64,000 bases of DNA from Arcobacteraceae bacterium (lineage in GTDB: Bacteria > Campylobacterota > Campylobacteria > Campylobacterales > Arcobacteraceae), in NCBI GenBank assembly GCA_021107755.1, contig JAIOSF010000023.1:124001-188000 (forward strand), read 5' to 3'. Positions 35,058-44,372 of this stretch are shown piece after piece. The position numbers and the translations under genes are program-made. The stretch's first letter is position 1; the number at the start of each line of letters is the position of its first letter. Below the pieces are notes generated by a model, which worked only from the letters and a program-made list of their open reading frames with translations, was not told the origin of the DNA and ran no database searches.

Positions 35058-35182
35058 AGGGAGGATCTTTAAACTACAATAAAAAGAAAGTCAAAGATGA
35101 AAGCGGTCAAACTATACATCTTTAACTTATGGTGTTCAATAAAATATTGAATCTAATTATAACATAAATAGAGGAAAAACAT

Positions 35183-36514
35183 ATGATAAAAACAACAAAA
35201 ACAATGATTTCAGGACTAAGTCTTGCTGCAATTTTAGCATTAAGTGGTTGTACAGCTAACAATCCATCAACTGCAAAAGTACACAATGAACCATCACTTT
35301 TAGAAACTTATGCAAACATAGCAAATGACAACTATAAAGATGCATTAAATGATGCAAAACTATTACAAACAGCTATAGCTGATTTTGCTGAAAATCCTAA
35401 TGAAGATACTTTAGCAAATGCAAAAGCTGCTTGGCTTATATCAAGAGAATCTTATGGATTAACTGAAGCTTTTAGACTTTCAAATGGTCCTATTGACGCA
35501 GAAGAAGGTTGGGTTGCTGATACTTATGGTGCTTTAGAAGGTCAAATCAATGCTTGGCCATTAGATGAAAATATGATTGATTATACTATTGATGCAAAAG
35601 GTGCTAAAACATCAGGAAATATCATAGATACAAAAGGAAAATTCAATCCAGGTGGAGAAGAAAGTTCAAGTGTAGATGTTACAAATATTACAGTTGATGC
35701 AATCACTGCACTTAATGAAAATGGTGGAGAAGCAAATGTTGCTACAGGATACCATGCTGTTGAATTTTTACTTTGGGGACAAGATCAAGATTATAGTAAC
35801 TTTGTAAAAGATTCAGTTACAAAAGGTGCACTAACTGCTGGTCAAAGACCAATAACTGATTTTACTACAGATAAAGATGCGCCAAGAAGATTAGCTTACT
35901 TAAAAGCTAGTGCTCAAAAAATTGTTAATGACTTAACAGTTATCTCAGATGCTTGGAAAACTGGTGATATAACAAACTATAGAGCAGCAATTTTAGGTCT
36001 AAATAGTGATAGTAGTAAAAATATTGATTCAAATGAAGCATTAAAACAAATTTTTGCAGGGTTAGGTGTATTTATCAAGTCAGAACTTGCAAATGAGAGA
36101 ATTGCGGTTGCTGTTTTAACTCCTAGTGAAGAAGATGAACATAGTTGTTTTAGTGATAACACACATAGAGATATAGCTACAAACTATCAAGGTTTCAAAA
36201 ATCTTCTTATGGGAACATACAAAGGTGTAGATTATGGAACAGCTCCTATTGATGCACTTGATGCAAATGTAAAAATGGAAATTTTAGAACTTATTGCACA
36301 AATTGAAACAAAAATTGAATCAATCAATGCAATTGCTCAAACAAGCAGACATTTTGATTATCAAATTCATCCAACAGATCCACAAACAAAAGTTATCGTA
36401 AAACTTAAAAATGAGTTACGAAAACTAGGTGATAAGATGGTAGAAGTTGCTAGTGCAAATGGTATCAAATTATCAGTAGAAGATGTTACAGATGCAGAAG
36501 AAACTAAGTTATAG
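35183..36514 (+). CDS. Imelysin-family iron-regulated lipoprotein
   Basis: This 443-residue imelysin (M75-like) protein belongs to a periplasmic family induced by iron limitation and thought to bind iron or haem-related ligands. A lipobox (ALSGC, Cys23) marks it as a lipoprotein. The family GxHxxE motif is present in GYHAVEFLLWGQD (about 193-205), and a second repeat half follows with HRDIATNYQGFKNLLMGTY. Length matches full two-repeat imelysins. It leads an operon with a diheme oxidoreductase and a second, shorter imelysin; its end overlaps the next gene by 32 bases. Confidence 0.9.
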   Translation: MIKTTKTMISGLSLAAILALSGCTANNPSTAKVHNEPSLLETYANIANDNYKDALNDAKLLQTAIADFAENPNEDTLANAKAAWLISRESYGLTEAFRLSNGPIDAEEGWVADTYGALEGQINAWPLDENMIDYTIDAKGAKTSGNIIDTKGKFNPGGEESSSVDVTNITVDAITALNENGGEANVATGYHAVEFLLWGQDQDYSNFVKDSVTKGALTAGQRPITDFTTDKDAPRRLAYLKASAQKIVNDLTVISDAWKTGDITNYRAAILGLNSDSSKNIDSNEALKQIFAGLGVFIKSELANERIAVAVLTPSEEDEHSCFSDNTHRDIATNYQGFKNLLMGTYKGVDYGTAPIDALDANVKMEILELIAQIETKIESINAIAQTSRHFDYQIHPTDPQTKVIVKLKNELRKLGDKMVEVASANGIKLSVEDVTDAEETKL

Positions 36515-37895
36515 TTTCTTGTATTTAAGTACAGTGGTTTTTACCACTGCACTTTTATCAAATGAAATTACACAAGAAAAATTTGACAAAATATATACTA
36601 CAAAAAACAATTCTAAACATATTTTTTCACAACAAATTACAGGTCTTAACAATGAACAAATAGATAAATTCATCGAAGGAAAAAGTTTTTACAGAATCCC
36701 TTGGGTAGAAGCACCAAGTGCTACAACTGCACGAGATGGTTTAGGACCACTTTTTAATGCAAATACCTGTATTAGCTGCCATCCAAAAAATGGTAAAGGT
36801 TCAATATATAATGAAAATGGTTCAATATCAAGATCTTATATTATAAGAGTTTCAATTCCCTCAAATGGTTCAAAACAACATCAAGATATACTCAAATTCA
36901 ATGGTTTTGTAAGTGAAAAAACTTATGGTTCACAAATAAGTATCAATGGTTCACTTAATGTCCCTTTTGAAGCTAAACCATTAGTAGCATACAAAGATAT
37001 TACAGTAACTTATCCAGATGGAGAAATAGTCACTTTAAAACAACCACTTCATGGAGTTGATCATCAACTTACAAATTTAAACTATGGAAAACTACACGAA
37101 AAAGTATCTCTATCGTCTAGACTTGCCCCTGCTCTTTTAGGACTTGGATTATTAGAACAAATAACTGATGAACAAATATTGGCAAATGAAGATATAGATG
37201 ATATTAATAAAGATGGAATATCTGGAAAAGCAAATATCGTATATAGCCCTCAAGATAAAACTTTTAAAGTTGGAAGATATACATATAAAGCATCAGCACC
37301 CTCAGTAATTCATCAAAGTGCAGCTGCTGCAAATAATGATATGAGTCTAACAAGCCCTTTATTTCCAAATGAAAACTGTACTAATGCACAAGAAAATTGT
37401 CTTAAAGCCCCAAAAGGAGATGCAATGAGAGCTGATACACCTTTTGATTTGCCAATACATAGACTAGAATCTATTGCTTTTTATCTAAAAAATTTAAAAA
37501 TTCCAAAATCAACCATAACTGAATTTGAAGGGGAAAAACTTTTTGCACAAATCGGTTGTATAAAGTGTCATATCCCTTCATTTAACCTTGCAAACAGTTA
37601 TAAAGTAAAACCATTTACAGATATGTTACTTCATGATATGGGTGAGGGTTTAAGTGATGGAAGAGTGGAGTTTAAAGCAACTGAACAAGAGTGGAGAACT
37701 GCTCCACTTTGGGGAATAGGAAAACATAAATTAACTTTAAAAAAAGAGCCTGAGCTTTTACATGACGGGAGAGCCAAAACTATTGAAGAAGCTATTTTAT
37801 GGCATGGTGGAGAAGCTTTAAAGATAAAAAATGATTTTATGAGCTTAACAAAAGAGCAACGAAACAAAGTTATAAACTACATAAAGGAATTATAA
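36483..37895 (+). CDS. Diheme c-type oxidoreductase (DUF1111/DHOR)
   Basis: This 470-residue exported diheme protein is of the thiol-oxidoreductase-like DUF1111 family. The N-terminal hydrophobic signal (SFLYLSTVVFTTALLS) is followed by the first haem site CISCH near residue 96 (NTCISCHPKNGKG) and a second, CIKCH, near residue 360 (IGCIKCHIPSF). Conserved-looking DGRAKTIEEAILWHGGEA lies near the C-terminus. In other bacteria such proteins are co-encoded with imelysins in Fur-regulated operons, as here. The start overlaps the imelysin end; ATG 36492 is an alternative. Confidence 0.88.
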   Translation: MLQMQKKLSYSFLYLSTVVFTTALLSNEITQEKFDKIYTTKNNSKHIFSQQITGLNNEQIDKFIEGKSFYRIPWVEAPSATTARDGLGPLFNANTCISCHPKNGKGSIYNENGSISRSYIIRVSIPSNGSKQHQDILKFNGFVSEKTYGSQISINGSLNVPFEAKPLVAYKDITVTYPDGEIVTLKQPLHGVDHQLTNLNYGKLHEKVSLSSRLAPALLGLGLLEQITDEQILANEDIDDINKDGISGKANIVYSPQDKTFKVGRYTYKASAPSVIHQSAAAANNDMSLTSPLFPNENCTNAQENCLKAPKGDAMRADTPFDLPIHRLESIAFYLKNLKIPKSTITEFEGEKLFAQIGCIKCHIPSFNLANSYKVKPFTDMLLHDMGEGLSDGRVEFKATEQEWRTAPLWGIGKHKLTLKKEPELLHDGRAKTIEEAILWHGGEALKIKNDFMSLTKEQRNKVINYIKEL

Positions 37896-37896
37896 A

Positions 37897-38856
37897 ATGA
37901 GATGGATATTAGGAGTTCTATTTTTAATAAATACACTATTTGCAAATGAGAATTTAACCTCATTGTATGACAATGTTATTTTAAAAAATAGCAAACAAAG
38001 TATAGAAGATATAAGAGTTTTTCAAGAACATATCAAACAAAATAACTTTAATATGGTAAATGATGATTTTAAAAATATTGTAAAGAGTTGGAAAAGTGTA
38101 GAAGCTTTTTATATTTTGGGAGATTTAGATGATAATTATCTTGACACTCCAAGATATTTAGATACTTTTCATCAAGGAAATGAAGATATAAAAGAACAAC
38201 TTGATTTGATTATAGCTAGTTCTGAAGATTTAAAAATAAGTTTATATAAAAACTCACATAAAACGATTAACGCTTTAGAATATATCTTATTTACAAAAAA
38301 TCTTCAAAATCAAAGAATTAAAGATATTACACTTATCATATTGCAAACAATGGAAACTAATCTGCATGATATTTATAATGGTTATTTAGAACAAAAAGAG
38401 AAGTTTTTAAAAGATGAAATTACAGCAAATGCTATTATCTTAAACTCTTTAAGTGAAAACTCTTACAAAATAACAGAGTGGAGAGTTGGAGATACTGCTG
38501 GTTTTACAAAAAAATATGAGGATAAACCTGATAATTCAAGAGCTGAATATAGTATTAGTAAAAATAGTGTCTTAGCAATACAATCAATCCTTGAAACACA
38601 TAAAACTATACTGGATATTCAAAGCTTTAAAAACTTTGGAGATACTTTAAAATCCTATGGAGCAACAAAAGTTTTAGAAGAAACCACAACTTATCTAAAT
38701 AGTGCACTAAAAAGTGCAAACCATATAAAAAACGATGATTTAACAAATACAAAAGAGTTGTATGAAAATCTAAAAAAACTGCATATCGCTTACTATATCT
38801 CACTTATTGATGAGTTAAAAGTTACTGCGAAAATCTTGGATGCGGACGGAGATTAA
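37897..38856 (+). CDS. Second imelysin-like periplasmic protein
   Basis: This is a 319-residue secreted protein resembling the short imelysin companion of DUF1111 operons. The signal peptide ends near LFA-NEN. The helical body includes KSWKSVEAFYILGDLDDNYLDT and INALEYILFTKN, the latter at the position of the GxHxxE motif but with His replaced by Ala (NALE). Metal binding may therefore differ from the first imelysin. It follows the diheme gene by one base and precedes the membrane hydroxylase by three, so it is firmly in the operon. Confidence 0.78.
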   Translation: MRWILGVLFLINTLFANENLTSLYDNVILKNSKQSIEDIRVFQEHIKQNNFNMVNDDFKNIVKSWKSVEAFYILGDLDDNYLDTPRYLDTFHQGNEDIKEQLDLIIASSEDLKISLYKNSHKTINALEYILFTKNLQNQRIKDITLIILQTMETNLHDIYNGYLEQKEKFLKDEITANAIILNSLSENSYKITEWRVGDTAGFTKKYEDKPDNSRAEYSISKNSVLAIQSILETHKTILDIQSFKNFGDTLKSYGATKVLEETTTYLNSALKSANHIKNDDLTNTKELYENLKKLHIAYYISLIDELKVTAKILDADGD

Positions 38857-38859
38857 TAA

Positions 38860-39777
38860 ATGGAAACTAGTTTAGTTGATTCTTTTATAGCACTTTTTAG
38901 TCCAAGTAAAAGAATCTATTGGGTTTATATCCTTTCATCACTTTTTATAGCAACTATCTATCTTTTAGTGCATAAAAAAGAGAGACGGATAAACTTAAAC
39001 TCTAAACTATGGTTTCATAAAAGTGCTTTGTTAGACTATAAATATTTTGTAGTCTCATTTTTTATCAAAACACTTTTAATATTACCAATTATTGTAAGTG
39101 CCAAAGAGATAACACTCTTTACTTATAAATTTTTACTTGAAAATTATGGGTTTGCTAAAATTACTTACTTTTCTTATAGTGAAGTGATGATATTGTTTAC
39201 TCTCACACTTTTTATAGTGAGTGATTTTACGCGATATTGGATACATAGATTTTTGCATACTATTCCCTTTCTTTGGGAGTTTCACAAAGTTCATCATAGT
39301 GCAAAAGTGCTAAACCCACTTACATTTTATAGAATACATCCTGTTGAAAATATCCTTTTTGCTTTGCGATATTCTTTAAGTATTGGGCTTATTAGTGGTA
39401 TATTTATATACTTTTTTGGTGCGATGATTGGTGTTGTTGAGATAGTTGGTGTGAATGTTATATTATTCTTTTTCTCTTTAATGGGATCAAATTTAAGACA
39501 TTCACATATCAAACTGTCCTATCCAAAAATCATAGAAAATATTTTCATCTCACCATTTTCACATCAACTGCATCATAGTACAAAATACTACAATAAAAAC
39601 TATGGTGGGTATTTAGCAATTTGGGATAAAGTTTTTGGAACTTTACAACATTCAAAAAATATAAAAAATAATGAAAAGATAAAATATGGAGTAGAGATAA
39701 AAGATTTTCAAACTATTTCAAATCTTCTATTTACACCATTTATAAAATTAGGAAAAAAATATGAAAAAACAATTTAA
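38860..39777 (+). CDS. Membrane fatty acid hydroxylase/sterol desaturase-family protein
   Basis: This 305-residue integral membrane protein has the three His clusters of the diiron fatty-acid-hydroxylase superfamily: HRFLH (near 129), HKVHH (near 142) and HQLHH (near 232), plus NLRHSH. About four membrane helices. In this superfamily the clusters bind a diiron centre on the cytoplasmic face for lipid hydroxylation. Placement inside an imelysin/diheme iron operon is unusual. The last 17 bases overlap the next gene. The substrate is unknown; a lipid change tied to iron limitation is speculation. Confidence 0.85.
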   Translation: METSLVDSFIALFSPSKRIYWVYILSSLFIATIYLLVHKKERRINLNSKLWFHKSALLDYKYFVVSFFIKTLLILPIIVSAKEITLFTYKFLLENYGFAKITYFSYSEVMILFTLTLFIVSDFTRYWIHRFLHTIPFLWEFHKVHHSAKVLNPLTFYRIHPVENILFALRYSLSIGLISGIFIYFFGAMIGVVEIVGVNVILFFFSLMGSNLRHSHIKLSYPKIIENIFISPFSHQLHHSTKYYNKNYGGYLAIWDKVFGTLQHSKNIKNNEKIKYGVEIKDFQTISNLLFTPFIKLGKKYEKTI

Positions 39778-40948
39778 AATCGGTTTGTCAATTGCAACAA
39801 CACTTGTGCTTTTTGCAGGTTGTGGTTCAAATCAAATGGATACAAAAACAGCAAAAGAAAAAGCAAAACAAGAGATAGCTTTAGGAGAAAAACTTTTTTT
39901 CGACCCAATACTTTCTAAAAACCAGACACAATCATGTTCTACTTGCCACAATCCTCAACATGGCTTTATAGACAATAGAGACAATGGTGTACAAGGTGCA
40001 GGAAGTTTAGGAGATGATGGAAAAAGTATTGGAGATAGAAATACTCCAACAGCAAGTTATGCAATGTATAGTCCAAAATTTCACTACCATAAAAAGAAAA
40101 AACAACATATTGGTGGTCAATTTTATGATGGGAGAGAACATACACTTCAAGGACAAGCAGGGGGACCTCCTATGAACTCTGTAGAGATGGGAATGCCCTC
40201 ACAAGAGTATTTAGTAAAAAGATTTGAAAATAGTCCAACATATAATAAAGAGTTCAAAAAAATTTATGGAGAAGATATTTTTAAAGATAGTGCAAAAGCA
40301 TACTCTATGATGGCAAAAGCAATAGCAAGTTTTGAAACTACAAAACAGTTTGCCCCATTTGACAGTAAATATGATAGGTATTTAAAAGGTGAATATGACT
40401 TAACTGTTCTTGAAGATTTAGGAAGAACACTATTTTTTAGTAACAATAATACAAATTGTGCTTCGTGTCATCTTCTAAAAACAGAAGATGCACCAAAAGA
40501 GACTTTTTCAAACTACCAATATCATAATATAGGAGTACCTCAAAACAAAATGTTGATGGAAAAAAATGTAGTAGATCCAAAAACTTTTGTAGATCATGGA
40601 CTCCTACAAAATCCAAATGTAAAAAATTTACCAAATGCAAAACAATATGATGGAAAAATCAAAGTCCCAACACTTAGAAACATAGCTATAACAGCCCCTT
40701 ATATGCACAATGGTGTGTTTCAAGACTTAGCAACAGTTGTAAAGTTTTATGATAAATATACAAATAAAAATAATACTATCAATCCAGAAACAAAAAAACC
40801 TTGGGATGAACCCGAAGTAAAAGTAGCCAAAGATGATATGGAACTTTTAACCGTAGGGAAACCTTTGAGTGAAAGAAAAGTGGAAGCTTTGGTAGCTTTT
40901 ATGAAACTTTTGACTGATAAGAGATATGAGCATTTGATTAAGGAATAA
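39761..40948 (+). CDS. MauG/cytochrome c peroxidase-like diheme lipoprotein
   Basis: This 395-residue diheme protein of the bacterial CcpA/MauG family has a lipobox (LFAGC, Cys21), a first haem site CSTCH near residue 59 (followed by NPQHGFIDN) and a second, CASCH, near residue 233. IAITAPYMHNGVFQDLATVVKFYD is the typical C-terminal region. It would sit in the periplasm as a lipoprotein and reduce H2O2 or oxidise a partner. The last gene of the imelysin operon, it is longer than the classical peroxidase at 47321, with extra Lys/His-rich insertions near residue 110. Confidence 0.88.
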   Translation: MKKQFKIGLSIATTLVLFAGCGSNQMDTKTAKEKAKQEIALGEKLFFDPILSKNQTQSCSTCHNPQHGFIDNRDNGVQGAGSLGDDGKSIGDRNTPTASYAMYSPKFHYHKKKKQHIGGQFYDGREHTLQGQAGGPPMNSVEMGMPSQEYLVKRFENSPTYNKEFKKIYGEDIFKDSAKAYSMMAKAIASFETTKQFAPFDSKYDRYLKGEYDLTVLEDLGRTLFFSNNNTNCASCHLLKTEDAPKETFSNYQYHNIGVPQNKMLMEKNVVDPKTFVDHGLLQNPNVKNLPNAKQYDGKIKVPTLRNIAITAPYMHNGVFQDLATVVKFYDKYTNKNNTINPETKKPWDEPEVKVAKDDMELLTVGKPLSERKVEALVAFMKLLTDKRYEHLIKE

Positions 40949-40955
40949 AACTTAT

Positions 40956-41028
40956 TTAAATGCAACTAAGTCGCAATTAAGATTTTTTCTAATATACTTC
41001 CAAAATATTAAATGCAACTAAGTTGCAA
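40956..41028. repeat. Two direct repeats, each a near-palindrome (candidate operator)
   Basis: A 21-base sequence occurs twice, at 40956-40976 and 41008-41028, 52 bases apart and differing at one position. The second copy contains a perfect palindrome GCAACTAAGTTGC (41014-41026), which ends just before the ribosome site of the next gene; the first has one mismatch (GCAACTAAGTCGC). The motif is unlike the Fur and PerR-like sites of this window. Position before a zinc-type locus suggests a Zur-like or other metal-sensor operator. Confidence 0.65.
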
Positions 41029-41041
41029 GTAGGAGGAATAT

Positions 41042-41887
41042 TTGAAAAAATTAGTGTTTGTATTACTTGTTTGTAGCTCTTTTTTAACTGCCAACAGTGA
41101 TATATATTTGGATGCAGGAAGAAAAGATTATACTAACTCTAAAACAAAAATAGATGGTACAACTTACACCGTTGGAACAACACATAGTTATGAAAACTAT
41201 ACAATACAATTAAACTATTCTCAAGATAGTGTAAATAGAGAAAATCCAGTTACACATAAAGATATTGATACTTTACATGTAAAAAAATACAATCTAAACT
41301 ACAAGTATAATTTCAATGAACACTTTAGTCTCAAAACAAGCTATATAAAAATTCTTGATAACCTTGCCCCAACAGACCAAGGAAAAGTATATGGTATTGG
41401 TGGAATATACAATATCAACAAAGGTTTAGGTCTAGCACTAGATTACTATAAAAGTGACTATGAACAGTTTAATGTAAATCAATATGATCTATCAGTTTTC
41501 AAAGGTTTTAAAATAGGTGAAACAAAATTAAAAGCTACCATAATTGCAAAAGCTATTGATATAGATGGAGACAAATATGCTACATATTCGTTTCAAGATA
41601 AAAACTATTTTACAACTGGTGTAAAACTAGGTATGAATTATCAAGGATATGTTGCTGGAATTGGTGCTTTTTTTGGAAAAAGAGCCTTTACTGTTATGGA
41701 TAGTGGAAATAAAGTGCAACATCATGCAATGGAACAGGACAAAACATATATGGTAAGTTTTGGGAAAAAATTCAAAAACTTTGATATAATCGCAAAATGC
41801 TCGTATCAAAATGGTAAAGAATTACCAGAAAATCAGAATGATGTAGATACAAAAGTGACATCATTGATGATAAAATATAAATTTTAA
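41042..41887 (+). CDS. Outer-membrane beta-barrel protein of the zinc-type locus
   Basis: This is a 281-residue exported protein starting at TTG 41042, supported by AGGAGG five bases upstream. A signal peptide (MKKLVFVLLVCSSFLTA) is followed by alternating polar/hydrophobic strands with frequent aromatic residues (for example YTIQLNYSQDS, YNLNYKYNFNEHFSLKTSYIK). It ends SLMIKYKF with the terminal Phe of outer-membrane barrels. Probably a 12- to 14-strand porin-like barrel. It precedes znuA by 12 bases and lies behind the repeated palindrome, so metal entry is a reasonable guess. Confidence 0.7.
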   Translation: MKKLVFVLLVCSSFLTANSDIYLDAGRKDYTNSKTKIDGTTYTVGTTHSYENYTIQLNYSQDSVNRENPVTHKDIDTLHVKKYNLNYKYNFNEHFSLKTSYIKILDNLAPTDQGKVYGIGGIYNINKGLGLALDYYKSDYEQFNVNQYDLSVFKGFKIGETKLKATIIAKAIDIDGDKYATYSFQDKNYFTTGVKLGMNYQGYVAGIGAFFGKRAFTVMDSGNKVQHHAMEQDKTYMVSFGKKFKNFDIIAKCSYQNGKELPENQNDVDTKVTSLMIKYKF

Positions 41888-41899
41888 AAGGAAAATAAA

Positions 41900-42844
41900 A
41901 TGATAAAAAGAATACTACTAACAACAATTTTAGGAACTACAAGTTTTTTATATGCAAATGTAAATGCTGTAGTAAGTATATTGCCTCAAAAGACTTTTGT
42001 TGAAGCAATTGGTGGAGATAAAGTTAATGTTGCTTTAATGGTGAAACCAGGAAGTTCTCCTCATTCGTATGAACCAAAACCATCACAAATGAAAGATATC
42101 ACAAATGCTGATATATACTTTTCTATTGGTGTTGAATTTGAAGAGACATGGCTTCCTAAATTTGCAAGCCAAAACAAAAAAATGAAAATAGGAAATATTG
42201 CAAAAGGTATTGAAAAGCTACCAATGACAGAACATCATCATGATGAAGATGAACATGAAGATGAACACAAAGAAGAAAAAGAAGACCATGATCATGAAAA
42301 AAATGACCATAATGAACATGCAAATCACGATCACGAGCATGAAGATGAACATGAACACGATTCATTAGACCCACATGTTTGGACAAGTACAGCAAATGTA
42401 AAAATCATAGCAAAAAATATTTATAACTATTTAGTAAAAATAGATAGTAAAAATGAAACATACTATAAAAACAACTATGATAAATTTATATCACATGTTA
42501 ATAAAACAGATATTACTATTAAAAAAATACTGATAGATACAGCAACTGGTACTAAATTCATGGTATTTCACCCATCTTGGGGATATTTTGCAAGAGATTA
42601 TGGTCTTACACAAATTGCTATTGAAGCTGGCGGAAAAAATCCAAAACCAAAACAAGTAGCATATTTGATAGATGAAGCAAAAGAGGAAAAAGTAAAAGCA
42701 GTTTTTACAGCTCCTGAATTTAGTGATAAAGTAGCAACTCAAATAGCAAAAGAAGTAGGAATTCCTGTAATAAAAGTAAGTCCATTAAATCCAAAATGGA
42801 GTGAAAATTTGATACAATTAGCGAATGCTATTGCGAATAAATAA
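41900..42844 (+). CDS. znuA: ZnuA-type zinc-binding protein
   Basis: This 314-residue periplasmic binding protein of the cluster 9 (zinc/manganese) family has a signal peptide ending LYANVNA. Metal ligands are likely His57 in PHSYEPKPSQ, His in MVFHPSWGYFA and Glu/Asp near the C-terminus. A long His/Glu/Asp loop (about 112-155, EHHHDEDEHEDEHKEE and similar) is typical of ZnuA. No znuB or znuC follows; instead a DUF1007-NicO fusion overlaps its last 20 bases. ZnuA may hand zinc to that protein, or the permease is elsewhere. Confidence 0.9.
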   Translation: MIKRILLTTILGTTSFLYANVNAVVSILPQKTFVEAIGGDKVNVALMVKPGSSPHSYEPKPSQMKDITNADIYFSIGVEFEETWLPKFASQNKKMKIGNIAKGIEKLPMTEHHHDEDEHEDEHKEEKEDHDHEKNDHNEHANHDHEHEDEHEHDSLDPHVWTSTANVKIIAKNIYNYLVKIDSKNETYYKNNYDKFISHVNKTDITIKKILIDTATGTKFMVFHPSWGYFARDYGLTQIAIEAGGKNPKPKQVAYLIDEAKEEKVKAVFTAPEFSDKVATQIAKEVGIPVIKVSPLNPKWSENLIQLANAIANK

Positions 42845-44252
42845 ATTTTTATTATATATCTTATTAACACTTTTTCTTAGTACCACTAGCTTTAGTTGTG
42901 CTTTATGTCAAATGGACATACCTATGGTAACTGTAGATACAAAAGTATCTACACTACCAACTAAAACACACTTTGAAATCAAATGGAAATTTGATGAAAA
43001 ATTTGTATCTAATTTAACTCAATATGACTTAAATGAAAATGGTCAATTTGACAAAGATGAAAAAGATGCCATCACAAAAGCTCTCGAAGATTATCTCCAT
43101 ATTTTTAACTATCTTACAAAAATCACTTATTCAAAAAGACATTTCACATCAGATAAAATAGTTAATATAAAACCCAATGCAACACAAATGGTCTTTGAAA
43201 ATGGTTCTATGTACTACAGCTTTGATTTTGATGCAGATTTTATTTTACAAAATAATTATACACTCCATATCAAATTTGAAGATACTCAAGAAAATTTCAA
43301 CTTCACTTTAAAAGATATAATTCTAGACAACTACCAAAATAAGTATCAAATAAAACCATCAGAACATTTTGCACAAATCATTTTCAATGACCCTACAAGT
43401 GTATCAAAAATGATTCCAGTAAAAGATGAAAATACAACTGTACAAGATATAAAGACTCCAAAAGAAGAAAATATAAATTTAGAACCAATAAAAACAAATG
43501 GTTTTCTTGAAGAATTATCTCAACAACTTAAAATATACAAAGAGAAAATTCAAACACTTTTAAATGATATTAAACAAAATAACTCTATTGGTTCCTATCT
43601 TTGGTTACTGTTTTTTTCATTTATCTATGGGATATTACATGCCCTAGGCCCTGGTCATGGGAAAAGTTTAGTTGGTAGCTATTTTTTAAGTCAAAATCGC
43701 TCTATTGTAAAAGCTTTTAATATCTCATTATTAATTGGAGTAGTTCATACCTTTAGTGCTTTTTTACTAACAGTATTTATCTATTTAGTTTTAAATTTAC
43801 TGTTTGTTAGTTTTTTAACAGACATTGAATATGTGGCTACAAAATTAAGTGCTGTTATTATCATATCTATAGCCTTATATCTTATATATAAAAAATATAA
43901 AACTACAAATAAGCTTTCATTTTCTACACATAACCCAAATGCTAGTAGCTGTAACTGTAGTGGCTGTAACACAAAAAGTGAAGACTTAGGAGTTATCTTA
44001 GCAGCTGGGATTGTACCCTGTCCTGGAACTGTAACTATTTTTATCTTTACATTTGGACTAGGTATTTATTATGTTGGATTTTTAAGTGCTATTTTTATGA
44101 GTTTAGGTATGAGTTTAATTATATTTATCACTGCATACCTTAGTATCAATATACGAAAAAAATCTTCTTCAAATACAATTTTAAAAAAGATATTTGAGTA
44201 TGGTAGTTTAGCCTTTATTCTTTGTTTAGGATTATTTTTGCTGTTTTTATAA
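42825..44252 (+). CDS. DUF1007-NicO fusion (ZevA-ZevB-like) metal transporter
   Basis: This 475-residue protein joins two domains usually encoded apart. After a signal/anchor (about 5-25), a periplasmic DUF1007-like part (about 25-190) shows KTHFEIKWKFDEKF and an EF-hand-like DLNENGQFDKDEKDA. A linker leads to a NicO transporter with HALGPGHGKSLVG near residue 274 and IVPCPGTVTIFIF near 400. A Cys-rich loop, SSCNCSGCNTKSE, precedes the last helices. The split version lies at 25480-26779. Coupling to znuA suggests zinc; direction of transport is not known. Confidence 0.85.
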   Translation: MLLRINKFLLYILLTLFLSTTSFSCALCQMDIPMVTVDTKVSTLPTKTHFEIKWKFDEKFVSNLTQYDLNENGQFDKDEKDAITKALEDYLHIFNYLTKITYSKRHFTSDKIVNIKPNATQMVFENGSMYYSFDFDADFILQNNYTLHIKFEDTQENFNFTLKDIILDNYQNKYQIKPSEHFAQIIFNDPTSVSKMIPVKDENTTVQDIKTPKEENINLEPIKTNGFLEELSQQLKIYKEKIQTLLNDIKQNNSIGSYLWLLFFSFIYGILHALGPGHGKSLVGSYFLSQNRSIVKAFNISLLIGVVHTFSAFLLTVFIYLVLNLLFVSFLTDIEYVATKLSAVIIISIALYLIYKKYKTTNKLSFSTHNPNASSCNCSGCNTKSEDLGVILAAGIVPCPGTVTIFIFTFGLGIYYVGFLSAIFMSLGMSLIIFITAYLSINIRKKSSSNTILKKIFEYGSLAFILCLGLFLLFL

Positions 44253-44314
44253 AATACATATTTTAAAGATTCCCTTATAATAATCTTAATAATATATAAT
44301 AATTATATATTATT

Positions 44315-44333
44315 AAGGATAATTATTATCCTT
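44315..44333. promoter_or_regulatory. PerR-like palindrome before the peroxiredoxin gene
   Basis: AAGGATAATTATTATCCTT is a perfect 9-1-9 palindrome, 39 bases before the peroxiredoxin ATG. It differs from the Fur-like sites by GGATAAT/ATTATCC instead of TGATAAT/ATTATCA. Closely related sequences precede katA and the cytochrome c peroxidase gene, which suggests a peroxide regulon under PerR. Confidence 0.75.
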
Positions 44334-44372
44334 TAGATATACTTTCATTACTTTTAAAATAAAGGAAATAAA

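Noticed and set aside
42156-42395. Minus-strand His/Leu-rich frame
   Set aside because: It mirrors the His/Glu/Asp loop of znuA and has no ribosome site.
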